Shown: one piece after another, positions 15,210 through 23,294 of the stretch
Position numbering within the stretch: position 1 is the first letter of the stretch
Layout: every line of letters starts with the position of its first letter
The notes under the pieces: generated by a model
Seen by the model: the letters and a program-made list of their open reading frames with translations, nothing else
Told to the model about the DNA's origin: nothing
The model's database searches: none
Made by a program: the position numbers and the translations under genes
Source of the DNA: Gemmatimonadaceae bacterium
Lineage (GTDB): Bacteria > Gemmatimonadota > Gemmatimonadetes > Gemmatimonadales > Gemmatimonadaceae
Reading direction: 5' to 3'
NCBI GenBank assembly: GCA_019637445.1
Contig: JAHBVS010000002.1
Coordinates: 558,001 to 622,000, forward strand
DNA length: 64,000 bases

Positions 15210-15736
15210 AGGACCGCCGCAGCGGGTTCACCGTTCTCGAGCTGGCGATTGCACTGTCGCTCACGGCCATGTTGCTCTTGACTGCCGTGACCTCGCTCGA
15301 CGGTCTTCGCCGACTCACGACGGTCACGCAGCAACGCGCGGTGCAACTCAGCGAGTTCGCGATCGGATACCACGTGCTCCGCGACCTGCTGGGTACGACG
15401 CAGGTCGGGCTGGCAAAGTCCGACCGGTTCTCCGGTGATTCGCGCAGTGTCTCCGTCCTTGCGCTGTGCCGCACAGCCGGCGGATGGCGCGAGCGCTGCC
15501 GCGCCTCGATCAGCCTATCTCCGAATGGCGAGCACACGCGGGTGTCGTGGAGCAGCGGCCGCGGGACGCCGCAGGGCCTGTTTGACGTCGCCGGCATCGC
15601 TGAGTTCCGATTCAGCGATCCGGGTGGCGCCGGTGCTGGCTGGCAGTCGTCCTGGGGCACCGGCACGGCTGCGCCCCGCCTTGTGGCTCTGGTCGCCTCC
15701 AGCGACACCATGTTCTTCAGCGTCGGCAGTCGATGA
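15206..15736 (+). CDS. gspJ: Minor pseudopilin, GspJ-like
   Basis: 176 residues. Leader MKDRRSG, then FTVLELAIALSLTAMLLLTAV: prepilin peptidase site, Phe +1, Glu +5. The rest is beta-rich with a cysteine pair (ALCRTAGGWRERC). Position between I and K and size fit GspJ. 4-base overlaps with both neighbours show tight translational coupling. Confidence 0.78.
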   Translation: MKDRRSGFTVLELAIALSLTAMLLLTAVTSLDGLRRLTTVTQQRAVQLSEFAIGYHVLRDLLGTTQVGLAKSDRFSGDSRSVSVLALCRTAGGWRERCRASISLSPNGEHTRVSWSSGRGTPQGLFDVAGIAEFRFSDPGGAGAGWQSSWGTGTAAPRLVALVASSDTMFFSVGSR

Positions 15737-16656
15737 AGCGCCGCAGCCGCCGGAGAGCAGGCGCCGCTTTGGTCACGGTGCTCTGGGTGGTCTCGATGAT
15801 GGCCGTTGCGACGGCAGCGGCGGTCAGTGATGCACGTCGGTTCACGGACGCGTCGTCAAGCCGGGACCTCTTGCTGGCTGCTCATTGGGAGCTTCGCGGG
15901 TGCCTCGCCGTCGTCAGAGCCGAACTGCACGTCGCGCTGCGGGACGGCGCTTCACTTGAAGCTGCCGTCCGGCGCGTTGCTGATGGGCGCGGGGCGCCGA
16001 CGCTTCGAGCTGCGCGGACCTGCGATGTGTCGTTCCAGCCTGGCGGGGTCTCGCTTCCACACGACCTGCAGGACGAGTTCGCGCTCGCCACGTATTTCAA
16101 TGTGCTTGGGTACGGGTCGCGATCGGTCGACTTTCGGGATGCACTGTTGGACTGGACCGACACGGACGAGCGGCCGCGGGCGCGAGGGGCAGAGAGAAGC
16201 TGGTACCGTCGCGCCGGTCGAGTGGGGCCGAGGAATGCAGCTGCGGCCTCGGTTGCTGAGTTGCGCCTCGTCGCGGGCTTGGAGCTGCTTCCGGACAGTG
16301 TGTTGGAAGGCCTCATCGCTCGCGATGCGTACGTGAGCCTGAACCACGCGCCGCAAGCAGTGATCGAGGCGCTTCCGGGAATTGGGCCGCGGCTAGCCGC
16401 CCGGGTGGTGGCACGGCGCCTCAGCGGGCGACCGTTGAGAAGCGCGCTGGAGCTTGAAGAGCTGGTTGCGCCCCAGGAGCGAGAGGAGCTTGAACGAGCG
16501 TGGCCCGCCCTCCTCGCCGTCGCGGTCGCAGCGCCGGAATCCTGGTTGATCCGAATGAGAATCCCGGGAGTGGGCGGACGTGCCGATGTACAGGCAAGCG
16601 CACGCGTCGTGCTGTCAGGGCACGGCACTCACGTTCTCGAGTGGGTTCCCGAATGA
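15733..16656 (+). CDS. gspK: Minor pseudopilin GspK
   Basis: 307 residues. Prepilin-like leader RRRAG followed by AALVTVLWVVSMMAVATAAAV; as is characteristic of GspK, Glu +5 is replaced (Val). The large periplasmic part includes a helix-hairpin-helix region (LNHAPQAVIEALPGIGPRLAARVV) typical of K. It caps the pseudopilus tip complex. The C-terminal region (IRMRIPGVGGRADVQASARVVL) fits the family. Confidence 0.88.
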   Translation: MKRRSRRRAGAALVTVLWVVSMMAVATAAAVSDARRFTDASSSRDLLLAAHWELRGCLAVVRAELHVALRDGASLEAAVRRVADGRGAPTLRAARTCDVSFQPGGVSLPHDLQDEFALATYFNVLGYGSRSVDFRDALLDWTDTDERPRARGAERSWYRRAGRVGPRNAAAASVAELRLVAGLELLPDSVLEGLIARDAYVSLNHAPQAVIEALPGIGPRLAARVVARRLSGRPLRSALELEELVAPQEREELERAWPALLAVAVAAPESWLIRMRIPGVGGRADVQASARVVLSGHGTHVLEWVPE

Positions 16657-17828
16657 GTGCTCCCGCTCTGGCGCTCACCGTTCGCGCGCAGCACCTCTGC
16701 GCGGCGGCCTTCCGAGATGGTTCGCCCACGGCGCACTGGGCGGCGAGTCACCACTTCCGCTCTACCGAGGAGCTGGAAACGGCGGCGACGAACCTCTTGA
16801 GGAACGCTGCCACGCAGATCGGCAAAGGCTTCGAGGTTCTGCTCTCGGTCGGGCCCAACTACAGCCGCCTCAAGCGCGTCGAGCACGTGCCGGCGACCGT
16901 CATGGATACGGAGCTCAGCACCGCCCTCAGCGAGAACCGCGCCCGGTTCTTTCTCGGGCCTGCGGCCCAGTGGAGCCTCTTGGGCTGGCGCCGTCACGAG
17001 GGACAGCTCTGGGTGGGCGTCGTCGATCCGGCGGTGCTTGAGGCCGTCCTCGGAGCCGCGAATCGCGTTCGCGTTGCTGTCCGCGTGTGCGTTCCAGCGG
17101 TCTGCGCAGTGGCTGCGGTCTCTCCGGACGGCGCACTCGAGTGGAGTGACGGTACCAGAGTCTCCGCCATCGTTGTTCGGGGCGGGCGCGTTACGCGCAT
17201 TCAAGCACTCCGGCAGGTATCGGCGGAGATTGACGGGTCCACGGAGGTCGGAATGGACGACCTGCGCGGAATCGCAAGCGCCGTCGCGATCGGAGCGCCG
17301 TGCAAGTTTCCGGCGAAGGAGCGCCGGCGCAATCGCAGGGAGCGCTTCGTTCGCTCCGCTGCGACTGCGGCTTCGGTGGTACTGCTTGGAGTGGCCGCGG
17401 TGGGCCCTTATGCCTGGCACACAGCGCGGGTGCGCGCAGCGGCTACCTCGCGCTCACTGATCGCCGACTCTGTGGACTACGCCATCCGCGCAGCGGCAGG
17501 TGCACGGGCCGAACGCGAAGACCTTGAGGCGATCTCGTCGTTCCTTTCGAGTTCCGAGGAGCGGCGGCTCGCGATGCTCGCGTTCGTCGAAGCGCTCCCA
17601 AGCGGTGCGGCCCTGGCCGCGTTGCGAGTAGACGCGACCGGGGTGACAGCGACCGTCGTGGCCCCTGAGTCCTTGGACGTCCTCGACGCGATCGCGCGAT
17701 CCACTGCCTTGCAGGACGTAGTGCCCATCGGTGGGTTGAGCAGCGAATCTCGGGACGGAGCGCGCTTCCAGCGAGTCGTCGTCACCGCGCGCCGCAGTCT
17801 CGGCAGCGAGGGAACCGATGAGCCGTGA
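16653..17828 (+). CDS. gspL: Assembly protein GspL / PilM-PilN-like fusion
   Basis: About 391 residues from the ATG at 16653, overlapping the gspK stop by 4 bases; the frame is open further upstream but those codons are inside gspK. The N-terminal ~260 residues look like the actin-like cytoplasmic domain of GspL/PilM. A transmembrane segment (AATAASVVLLGVAAVGPYAW) follows, then a periplasmic ferredoxin-like PilN-type domain. It links the ATPase to GspM and the pseudopilus. Identity is inferred from architecture and operon place. Confidence 0.75.
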   Translation: MSAPALALTVRAQHLCAAAFRDGSPTAHWAASHHFRSTEELETAATNLLRNAATQIGKGFEVLLSVGPNYSRLKRVEHVPATVMDTELSTALSENRARFFLGPAAQWSLLGWRRHEGQLWVGVVDPAVLEAVLGAANRVRVAVRVCVPAVCAVAAVSPDGALEWSDGTRVSAIVVRGGRVTRIQALRQVSAEIDGSTEVGMDDLRGIASAVAIGAPCKFPAKERRRNRRERFVRSAATAASVVLLGVAAVGPYAWHTARVRAAATSRSLIADSVDYAIRAAAGARAEREDLEAISSFLSSSEERRLAMLAFVEALPSGAALAALRVDATGVTATVVAPESLDVLDAIARSTALQDVVPIGGLSSESRDGARFQRVVVTARRSLGSEGTDEP

Positions 17829-18393
17829 ACGTCGAGTGTTGGCCCTTGGTGCCGCTGCGATCGCACTCATCGTCGGTCTGGGCCGCGGCCTCCCGCGGTT
17901 GCTCGCCATGGAGCGTACGGCGAAAGCAGATGCGCTACGACTGATGAATGCGCTCGAGACCGAGAAGGCGTTGCTCGCTGAGCACTCCGCTCGACCTACC
18001 GTCGCCGCGTCCGCAGATGAACTCGTCGCGCTTCGTCATCGCCTAGTGCGCGCCTCCTCGCCCCTCGCTGCAGCCGCGCTGGTCCAACGCGACCTTGCAG
18101 CGGCGGCTCGCGTGGCGGGGATTGAACTGACGGGATCGTCAGCGGATGCCGACCCCGCGTTCCTCAATCGGATCGACACGGTTGGCGTCCAGCTCACGGC
18201 TCTCGGTTCGGCAAGTCGCTTGGCGCATTGGCTAGTGTTGCTGACTCCGAAGGACGCTCTGGTGCGCGTTCGGGAGCTCACCATCACACAGTCCGACGTT
18301 CACATCGCTGCGTCCGCCGAAGCCGTGCTGCACATCTCCGTCGTCGTTGAGGCACTGGTGGTCGCCGAGTCTGAGCGCGAGGCCGGCCAGTGA
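17818..18393 (+). CDS. gspM: Assembly protein GspM-like (PilO-like)
   Basis: 191 residues. A single N-terminal membrane helix (LALGAAAIALIVGLGRGLP) is followed by a coiled-coil-like stretch (LMNALETEKALLAEHS) and a periplasmic alpha/beta domain, the architecture of GspM/PilO. It follows gspL with an 11-base overlap and precedes the GspC-like gene. No sequence signature; assigned by topology and order. Confidence 0.7.
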   Translation: MSRERRVLALGAAAIALIVGLGRGLPRLLAMERTAKADALRLMNALETEKALLAEHSARPTVAASADELVALRHRLVRASSPLAAAALVQRDLAAAARVAGIELTGSSADADPAFLNRIDTVGVQLTALGSASRLAHWLVLLTPKDALVRVRELTITQSDVHIAASAEAVLHISVVVEALVVAESEREAGQ

Positions 18394-18842
18394 GAAGCGC
18401 CTACCGCAAGCCGGCTATCGGCGCGCTCATCTGCCTTATTGCCGCTTCGCTCAGGATGTGGAGCGCCGTTTCGGAGGGCGGCCTTGGTATCGATCGCCCC
18501 GCGGAGTCCAAGGAGCGTGTTGACAGCACACGTGCAGAGGCCGGACCCTGGATCCGCGGCCGCGATCCGTTTCGCCTCAGTCCACAGGTGTCTGCGTCAG
18601 AGCAGGAGGACGCGGACGCCGGGCCGCCGCGGTCGGACTTCGACCTGACCGTGCTTGCCGTCGCCGGCGGCTCGCCCTGGCGCGCCGTTGTGCGGTCCCA
18701 GTCGCTCGGGATCACCTCCCGGGTCGTGTCAGTCGGTGATTCGATCGGCCCCGCCGTCGTCGAGATCATCTCAGGCAAAGGCGTGGTGCTGCGGGGTCGA
18801 GATAGCACCCGAGCGGTCCCAATCGTGCGGAGGGGCCTGTGA
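18390..18842 (+). CDS. gspC: GspC/PilP-like periplasmic connector
   Basis: 150 residues. A short hydrophobic N-terminal segment (IGALICLIAASLRMW), a proline/acid-rich linker, then a small beta domain (FDLTVLAVAGGSPWRAVV ... VVSVGDSIGPAVVEIISGKGVVLR) matching the homology-region domain of GspC or PilP, which connects the inner-membrane platform to the secretin. It is directly followed by the secretin gene with a 4-base overlap, as expected for a partner. Confidence 0.75.
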   Translation: MRSAYRKPAIGALICLIAASLRMWSAVSEGGLGIDRPAESKERVDSTRAEAGPWIRGRDPFRLSPQVSASEQEDADAGPPRSDFDLTVLAVAGGSPWRAVVRSQSLGITSRVVSVGDSIGPAVVEIISGKGVVLRGRDSTRAVPIVRRGL

Positions 18843-20287
18843 GGCTTCGATCCCTGTGTTGTCTCGTGCTCGTGACGGCGAGCCGCCTTGGAGCGCAGGC
18901 CCAGGCTCCGGACAGTGTTGAAGTACAGTTGCAGGGCGTGGAGCTCTCAAAGGCGGTTCAGCTCTTGGGTTCGTACCTAACGCGCCCAGTGCTTTTCGTT
19001 GGGCAAAGCAATGCGTCGGTGACGCTCGAGACACCGGCGCCGATTGCCCGCGGTGACGTGCTCCGCCTGCTGCGCGGCCTCGTGGAGTCGCACGGTTTCG
19101 AGTTGGTGGATGACTCCGCATCAGGACTGTACCGCGTCCGGCCGCGACCTCCAGCGCCGCCGCCGCAGCTGCAGCCGCCCTCAAGCCCACAGCGGACGGG
19201 TCTCCCCGAGCTCTTTGTGATTCCCTTGCGCCACGCGAGGGCCTCGGACGTGGCGCAGACCGTCAATGCGCTCTACGGACGGTCAAGTTCCGGAGGCGCC
19301 GCCGCTCCCTTGGTGTCCACCTTGGGCGACGAGCTTCGTGGGAATCTGGTGGCGCCAGTTGGCGAACTGACGCCGCCGTCGAGCGGATTCGCGCAGCCGC
19401 GAGCCGCGGCCCTGTCGGGGGAGCTGATTGTCGTACCTGACGCGCGCGGAAACAGTCTCCTAGTGCGTGCGAATCGCGCGGACTACGATCTCGTACTCGC
19501 CGTGGTTGAGCGCATCGACGTGCGACCGCTGCAGGTCATCATCGAGGTGCTGATCGCAGAGGTGCGTCGGGATCGGTCGCTCGGCATCTCGGTCGACGGA
19601 CAGGTGGCCGACGTCCCGGTCGGAAACCGGGGGACGACGGCCACCGCCGGTCTCGAGGGCCAGGGGCTCGGTGACTTCGCGCTCAAAGTGATGGGAATCG
19701 GCGGCATCAACGCCGATGCCACCCTGAACCTCGCGGCACAGCGCGGCGAAGTGCGCATTCTCAGTCGACCCGTGCTGCTCGCCACGAACAACCAGCAGTC
19801 GTCCATCGTCATCGGCAGCCAGCGTCCGTTCGTGCAGGTGCAGCGCGCGCTGCCGACCGATAACGCGTCACGAGACCAGATCGTGCAGTACAAGGAGGTG
19901 GGTACGAAGCTCACCGTACAGCCATCGATCAGCGTCGATGGCGCGGTGCAGCTTGACGTGCTCCAAGAGGTGAGTAGCGCCACAGCCGAAACTGCATTCA
20001 ACGCGCCCGTGATCTCCACGCGAAGCATTCAGACGCAGCTGCTCGTGCGCGATGGCCAGACCGTCGTGTTGGGTGGTCTGGCTGATCGCCAGCGAGACGT
20101 CGCGCAGCGTGGACTGCCGTTCCTTAGCGCGATTCCACTGCTCGGGGGGCTCTTCGGCTCGGCGGAGCGTCGAACAACAGAAACCGAGTTGTTTGTGTTT
20201 CTCACGCCTCGTGTGATTCGCACGGACGATGATGCAATGCGGCTGAGTGCTCCTTATGAGGAACGCGCCAGCAGTCGCCAGCCTTGA
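18839..20287 (+). CDS. gspD: Type II secretion secretin GspD
   Basis: 482 residues, GTG start overlapping the previous stop (GTGA). A signal peptide (SLCCLVLVTASRLGAQA) leads to an N-domain (VELSKAVQLLGSYLTRPVLF), a second N-domain ending LVRANRADYDLVLAVVERID, and the C-terminal secretin domain (VIIEVLIAEVRRDRSLGIS; VLLATNNQQSSIVIGSQ; LLVRDGQTVVLGGLADRQ; VPFLSAIPLLGGLFG-type end with ELFVFLTPRVI). It forms the outer-membrane channel. Shorter than classical GspD (~650), so it has fewer N-domains. Last gene of the operon; no terminator is visible before the toxin array. Confidence 0.95.
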   Translation: MRLRSLCCLVLVTASRLGAQAQAPDSVEVQLQGVELSKAVQLLGSYLTRPVLFVGQSNASVTLETPAPIARGDVLRLLRGLVESHGFELVDDSASGLYRVRPRPPAPPPQLQPPSSPQRTGLPELFVIPLRHARASDVAQTVNALYGRSSSGGAAAPLVSTLGDELRGNLVAPVGELTPPSSGFAQPRAAALSGELIVVPDARGNSLLVRANRADYDLVLAVVERIDVRPLQVIIEVLIAEVRRDRSLGISVDGQVADVPVGNRGTTATAGLEGQGLGDFALKVMGIGGINADATLNLAAQRGEVRILSRPVLLATNNQQSSIVIGSQRPFVQVQRALPTDNASRDQIVQYKEVGTKLTVQPSISVDGAVQLDVLQEVSSATAETAFNAPVISTRSIQTQLLVRDGQTVVLGGLADRQRDVAQRGLPFLSAIPLLGGLFGSAERRTTETELFVFLTPRVIRTDDDAMRLSAPYEERASSRQP

Positions 20288-20335
20288 GGGCGCAGGTCTG
20301 CTTGCGAAGGTGGCGCGAGACGGGCCAGTTTGTTG

Positions 20336-20439
20336 GGCCCCGCCACGCAGCGCGACCCGATTGGGCTGGCGGGTGGGGTCAACCAGTACGGATATGTGGG
20401 CGGGGATCCGGTCAACTTCTCGGATCCGTTTGGGCTGTG
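20336..20439 (+). repeat. Rhs core-end repeat, array copy 1
   Basis: Starts GGCCCCGCCACGCAGC and encodes GPATQRDPIGLAGG, then VNFSDPFGLC. 49 bases after the gspD stop. The repeat is in frame with tip 1; opposite orientation to 4983-5054. Confidence 0.95.
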
Positions 20440-20914
20440 CGAGAAGCCCAATGAGAATGGGAAGTGCCCCGGTGGTCTGTCGGTTCGCCAATGGCGACAG
20501 GTCGAATATGCAGCGGAGAACAACATGAGCGCCGAGGCAGCGGGTGCGGTGCGAGGGCTTCTTCACAGCGGCAATATCAGCCCCAGTGATGGGGAGCGAC
20601 CACTGCCGTCCAACGCGGCGGGAGGCGTCTCGAGGTCCGAGCAAGGGACGGTTGTGATCAACGTGAACTTCTCGGGTGATCTCGTTAAGGACGTCCATTA
20701 CTCGGGCAGCGTGTTCGATGCGCCTGCCATCATGCTCGCAGAGACTTTGATGCACGAGACCAAACATGTGATAGACCTCAAGAGCATGGACGCTTCCCAG
20801 AAGGCTGCTGTGTTCACGAAGGACAGCCCGGAGAACAGGGCTCACGAGGCCGCGGCGGAGAAGTACGCGCGCGACAATGCGTGCAACAAGGCGGCGGGCT
20901 GGCCATGCAAGTGA
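20336..20914 (+). CDS. Silent Rhs tip, cassette 1: zincin-type metalloprotease
   Basis: The frame opens within the repeat and runs ~192 codons; there is no ribosome binding site or credible start (a TTG at 20330 is the nearest). Past the repeat the tip has VVINVNFSGDL, then LMHETKHVIDL with an HExxH zinc site (HETKH, 20753-20767), and a downstream AHEAAAEKYARD helix that could supply the third ligand. Predicted zinc protease released from an Rhs core once fused to one. The paired lipoprotein immunity gene suggests a periplasmic target. Confidence 0.75.
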   Translation, partial: GPATQRDPIGLAGGVNQYGYVGGDPVNFSDPFGLCEKPNENGKCPGGLSVRQWRQVEYAAENNMSAEAAGAVRGLLHSGNISPSDGERPLPSNAAGGVSRSEQGTVVINVNFSGDLVKDVHYSGSVFDAPAIMLAETLMHETKHVIDLKSMDASQKAAVFTKDSPENRAHEAAAEKYARDNACNKAAGWPCK

Positions 20915-21459
20915 TTAGCCGTGGGTGGTCCAGTCTAGAGTGGCTGCGCAGTCGCGCTGTGAAGATCTGTGTCCTCTTCCTTGTGGCGATACTGCTGGCC
21001 GCAGCTGCGAGTTGCCGACCATTTCGAGGCGGCTCGCCTGCGGGAATCGCACCGTCGGTAGCAGCGAATCGAGGGGCCGCCGCGAGAGTGGCAGGCTGCT
21101 ACAGGCTGGCGGCCGGACCGTGGGACACGGACTCCGCTTCGCATGCAGGGCTGTCACCGATCCTGAGACTTCAGCTGACCGTGGATACTGTGTATGCCGG
21201 TGCGGGCCGCTATATCGAGGTATTCGCGGTGCGAGATGGAGACGGAAATCGCACGCCAGACTTAGAAATTTGGTACCCGGCGAGCGCGTCCGGTGATTCC
21301 ATCGTGGTCACTGGCCGGGGCCTCCGAAGTGGGTACACACTTCGCGCTTCGCGCTCCGCCACGGGATTCTCCGGCCTCATGTCATACGTTATGGACTTGG
21401 GTCCTAGGGCCTCGCGCGCCCCAGCTCAGATGACGCGGATAGACTGCAGCCCCGGCTAA
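20905..21459 (+). CDS. Candidate immunity lipoprotein, cassette 1
   Basis: 184 residues from the ATG at 20905, overlapping the tip end by 10 bases. Residues ~17-37 are hydrophobic (VKICVLFLVAILLAAAAS) ending at a lipobox cysteine (AASC), so it should be a lipoprotein. The mature part is a beta-rich domain (VAGCYRLAAGPW; YIEVFAVRDGDGNRTPDLEIW). Family not recognised. Immunity role inferred from coupling to the tip. Confidence 0.65.
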   Translation: MQVISRGWSSLEWLRSRAVKICVLFLVAILLAAAASCRPFRGGSPAGIAPSVAANRGAAARVAGCYRLAAGPWDTDSASHAGLSPILRLQLTVDTVYAGAGRYIEVFAVRDGDGNRTPDLEIWYPASASGDSIVVTGRGLRSGYTLRASRSATGFSGLMSYVMDLGPRASRAPAQMTRIDCSPG

Positions 21460-21505
21460 GTGCGACGAAGGCGCGAAAGCGTTAGGCCGATTGGGGGCCT
21501 CCGCT

Positions 21506-21525
21506 GAGCAACCAACACGTTGCTC
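21506..21525 (+). terminator. Small hairpin after immunity gene 1
   Basis: GAGCAAC (21506-21512), six-base loop, GTTGCTC (21519-21525): a perfect 7-bp stem in the spacer between cassettes 1 and 2. No long T tract follows, so termination is uncertain. No equivalent is found in the other spacers. Confidence 0.35.
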
Positions 21526-21579
21526 TCCATTGTAGCATTACCGCTATAGCCGGCTCGGCGGATACGATGAGCCGGTCCG

Positions 21580-21678
21580 GGCCCCGCCACGCAGCGCGAC
21601 CCGATCGGGCTGGCGGGCGGGGTCAACCAGTATGGGTATGTAGGTGGGGATCCGGTCAACTTCTCGGATCCGTTTGGG
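21580..21678 (+). repeat. Rhs core-end repeat, array copy 2
   Basis: Begins GGCCCCGCCACGCAGC. Encodes the common block up to VNFSDPFG; the usual Leu-Cys is replaced by Glu-Lys, so the tip joins one codon earlier than in the other copies. Confidence 0.95.
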
Positions 21679-22146
21679 GAGAAGGTTGTCTTCAAGGGCG
21701 AGGCCGCCAGAGCTCTGTGGAATCAGCTAGTGCAGGCGGCGAATGCCGCCGCGAAGTCCGAGGACGCAGATATCGCAGCGAACGGCCGCGCGTTGCAGCA
21801 GATGTTGGCATTTATCGACACGTCGCGGACGGTACTTACGATTGACGTGAAGAGGCGCTCCGGTCTCAAGAACTTCCTTGACGGAGGTGGATTCACCAGG
21901 GTTCAGGTTCAAGGTGCGGGAGTTGGTGCTCGTACGGCGCTTGACCAAGCTCACATCAGTCAACGCTGGGGAATCTCGGGAGTCGCCGGTCTAGCCCACG
22001 AGGTCGGTCATGCGTTTGGATACATGACCGGGCAGGAGCCGGACGAGAACGATACGAGCGCACTTACAGCGGAGAACGCAGTCCGCGGGCTCGAGCGGTG
22101 CAGGAACTTCCGTCCATCACATAACTCGCTACCTCCGTGCCGATGA
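21580..22146 (+). CDS. Silent Rhs tip, cassette 2: zincin metalloprotease (M91-like)
   Basis: 189 codons in frame from the repeat, no start signal. The tip begins EKVVFKGEAARALW and contains LAHEVGHAFGYMTG, an intact HExxH site (21997-22011), ending in a Cys-containing tail. Resembles small effector zincins of the M91 type; this label is tentative. Clearly related to tip 9 (same order: KV..G.. A...W..L, AA.GR.L..ML, then the HE.G.AFG block). Immunity gene overlaps by 4 bases. Confidence 0.72.
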   Translation, partial: GPATQRDPIGLAGGVNQYGYVGGDPVNFSDPFGEKVVFKGEAARALWNQLVQAANAAAKSEDADIAANGRALQQMLAFIDTSRTVLTIDVKRRSGLKNFLDGGGFTRVQVQGAGVGARTALDQAHISQRWGISGVAGLAHEVGHAFGYMTGQEPDENDTSALTAENAVRGLERCRNFRPSHNSLPPCR

Positions 22147-22559
22147 CCTTCTCAGTACGCGTGGCCGCCGCCGCGTTGTCCGCTCTTATTGTCGTAGCGG
22201 TCGTTCTCGACCCGTACTCGTGGAACTTGAACGGATCGGACGCGCGTCAGCCAGCGCCTGCCATACAGCTTTTCGGGGCGCTCGGGAGCATCGCGCTCCA
22301 AGTGCTGGCGGCAACGCTCACCCTTCGTGGCGCGTTCGCGGTCTCAGCGAGGGTAGCCGCTGCTGAGATCGCGGTGGCAGCCGGTGCTCTCGCGTACCTT
22401 CTTTGGCGCGACGGATATCGTCGCTTTGAATGGGGCCTTGGGGCACAAGACTTTGTTTGGCTCATCGCGTTGGCGTTTGCGGCCAGAATACTTCTGAACG
22501 TTGCGCTTAGACTCTTGTCCAGTGGCGAGACTGAGCCTTCAGCACGCGAGTCGCGCTGA
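22143..22559 (+). CDS. Candidate membrane immunity protein, cassette 2
   Basis: 138 residues from the ATG at 22143, in an ATGA overlap with the tip stop (a GTG two codons earlier is possible). Four hydrophobic segments (VAAAALSALIVVAVVL; LFGALGSIALQVLAATLTL; VAAAEIAVAAGALAYLL; FVWLIALAFAARILLNVAL) make it a polytopic inner-membrane protein. No family recognised. Membrane immunity fits a toxin acting at or across the inner membrane. Confidence 0.6.
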   Translation: MTFSVRVAAAALSALIVVAVVLDPYSWNLNGSDARQPAPAIQLFGALGSIALQVLAATLTLRGAFAVSARVAAAEIAVAAGALAYLLWRDGYRRFEWGLGAQDFVWLIALAFAARILLNVALRLLSSGETEPSARESR

Positions 22560-23063
22560 GTGGCTAGGGGTTTGCTGCATTCCATCACTGAGGCTTCTGT
22601 CCGATCCTCTCGAAGCGCACGCAATCGCAGGTTGGCGATGCACGAACACAGGGGCGGACCTGATGTGCCTTCACTGCGCCAAGGCCGGAGCCTGACGGAG
22701 TACTCGAGTCGCGGCCTGGCTGAACCGGCCCCGATTCTTCGGCGGCTCGGCTAGTTGACTCCCACGGCCGCGCGTGTGGCGTGGTCCCTAGCGATGCGGC
22801 GCTGCGTACTCGGCGACCTCCAGTCCCCTCCACAGGCCGCTGGCCCGTGCCGTGTTCGTGTTCGCGAGTGTCACGCGAGTCTGGGGAACGTCTGCGCATG
22901 GCTCCGACCGCCCGCGATTAGGAGCCGCCGGCCATACGGGGCCGTTCACGGTGGCGCTTCCCACGGTTGTTCGGGCAAGGACGTCAGCGCCTCGTCGGCC
23001 ACCTCACATCTCCCGCGGCGTGAGGCACCCACTGGCGGTACATTCAGGAGGTATATTCAGGAA
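22560..23063. other. 504-base stretch without a supported gene
   Basis: Between immunity gene 2 and the nucleotidyltransferase pair. Short open frames exist but lack ribosome binding sites and family resemblance. No copy of the cassette repeat. Two direct copies of ATTCAGGA (23042 and 23054) lie just before the next gene. It could be decayed cassette DNA that arrived with the toxin-antitoxin pair. Confidence 0.4.
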
Positions 23064-23294
23064 ATGGGCACGCACCCCACCACCGAGCAGGCGCAGAGCT
23101 GGATGCGCCAGTGGCGAGCCGCCGCGCCGGCCCTTGCCCGCGTACGCGCCGCCGAGCTCGCGACGGTTGACGTTGTGGTCGTCGCTGAGGAGTTGGAGGG
23201 GGCCCTCGACGCGCGCATGCGCATGGAGCCTCCCCCGCCATCCTCTGGGCTCGTCGAGCAGCAGCGGGTGTTCGCGCGCGCCCGCCGGGGGTGA
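23064..23294 (+). CDS. Small protein paired with a nucleotidyltransferase (putative antitoxin-like partner)
   Basis: 76 residues, ATG at 23064 behind AGGA. Helical, with TTEQAQSWMRQWRAAAPALARVRAAEL and a proline-rich segment. Its stop overlaps the next gene's GTG. Small helical proteins in this position are common partners of AbiEii/MNT-type nucleotidyltransferases. Direct repeats ATTCAGGA just upstream could be an operator. Confidence 0.55.
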   Translation: MGTHPTTEQAQSWMRQWRAAAPALARVRAAELATVDVVVVAEELEGALDARMRMEPPPPSSGLVEQQRVFARARRG

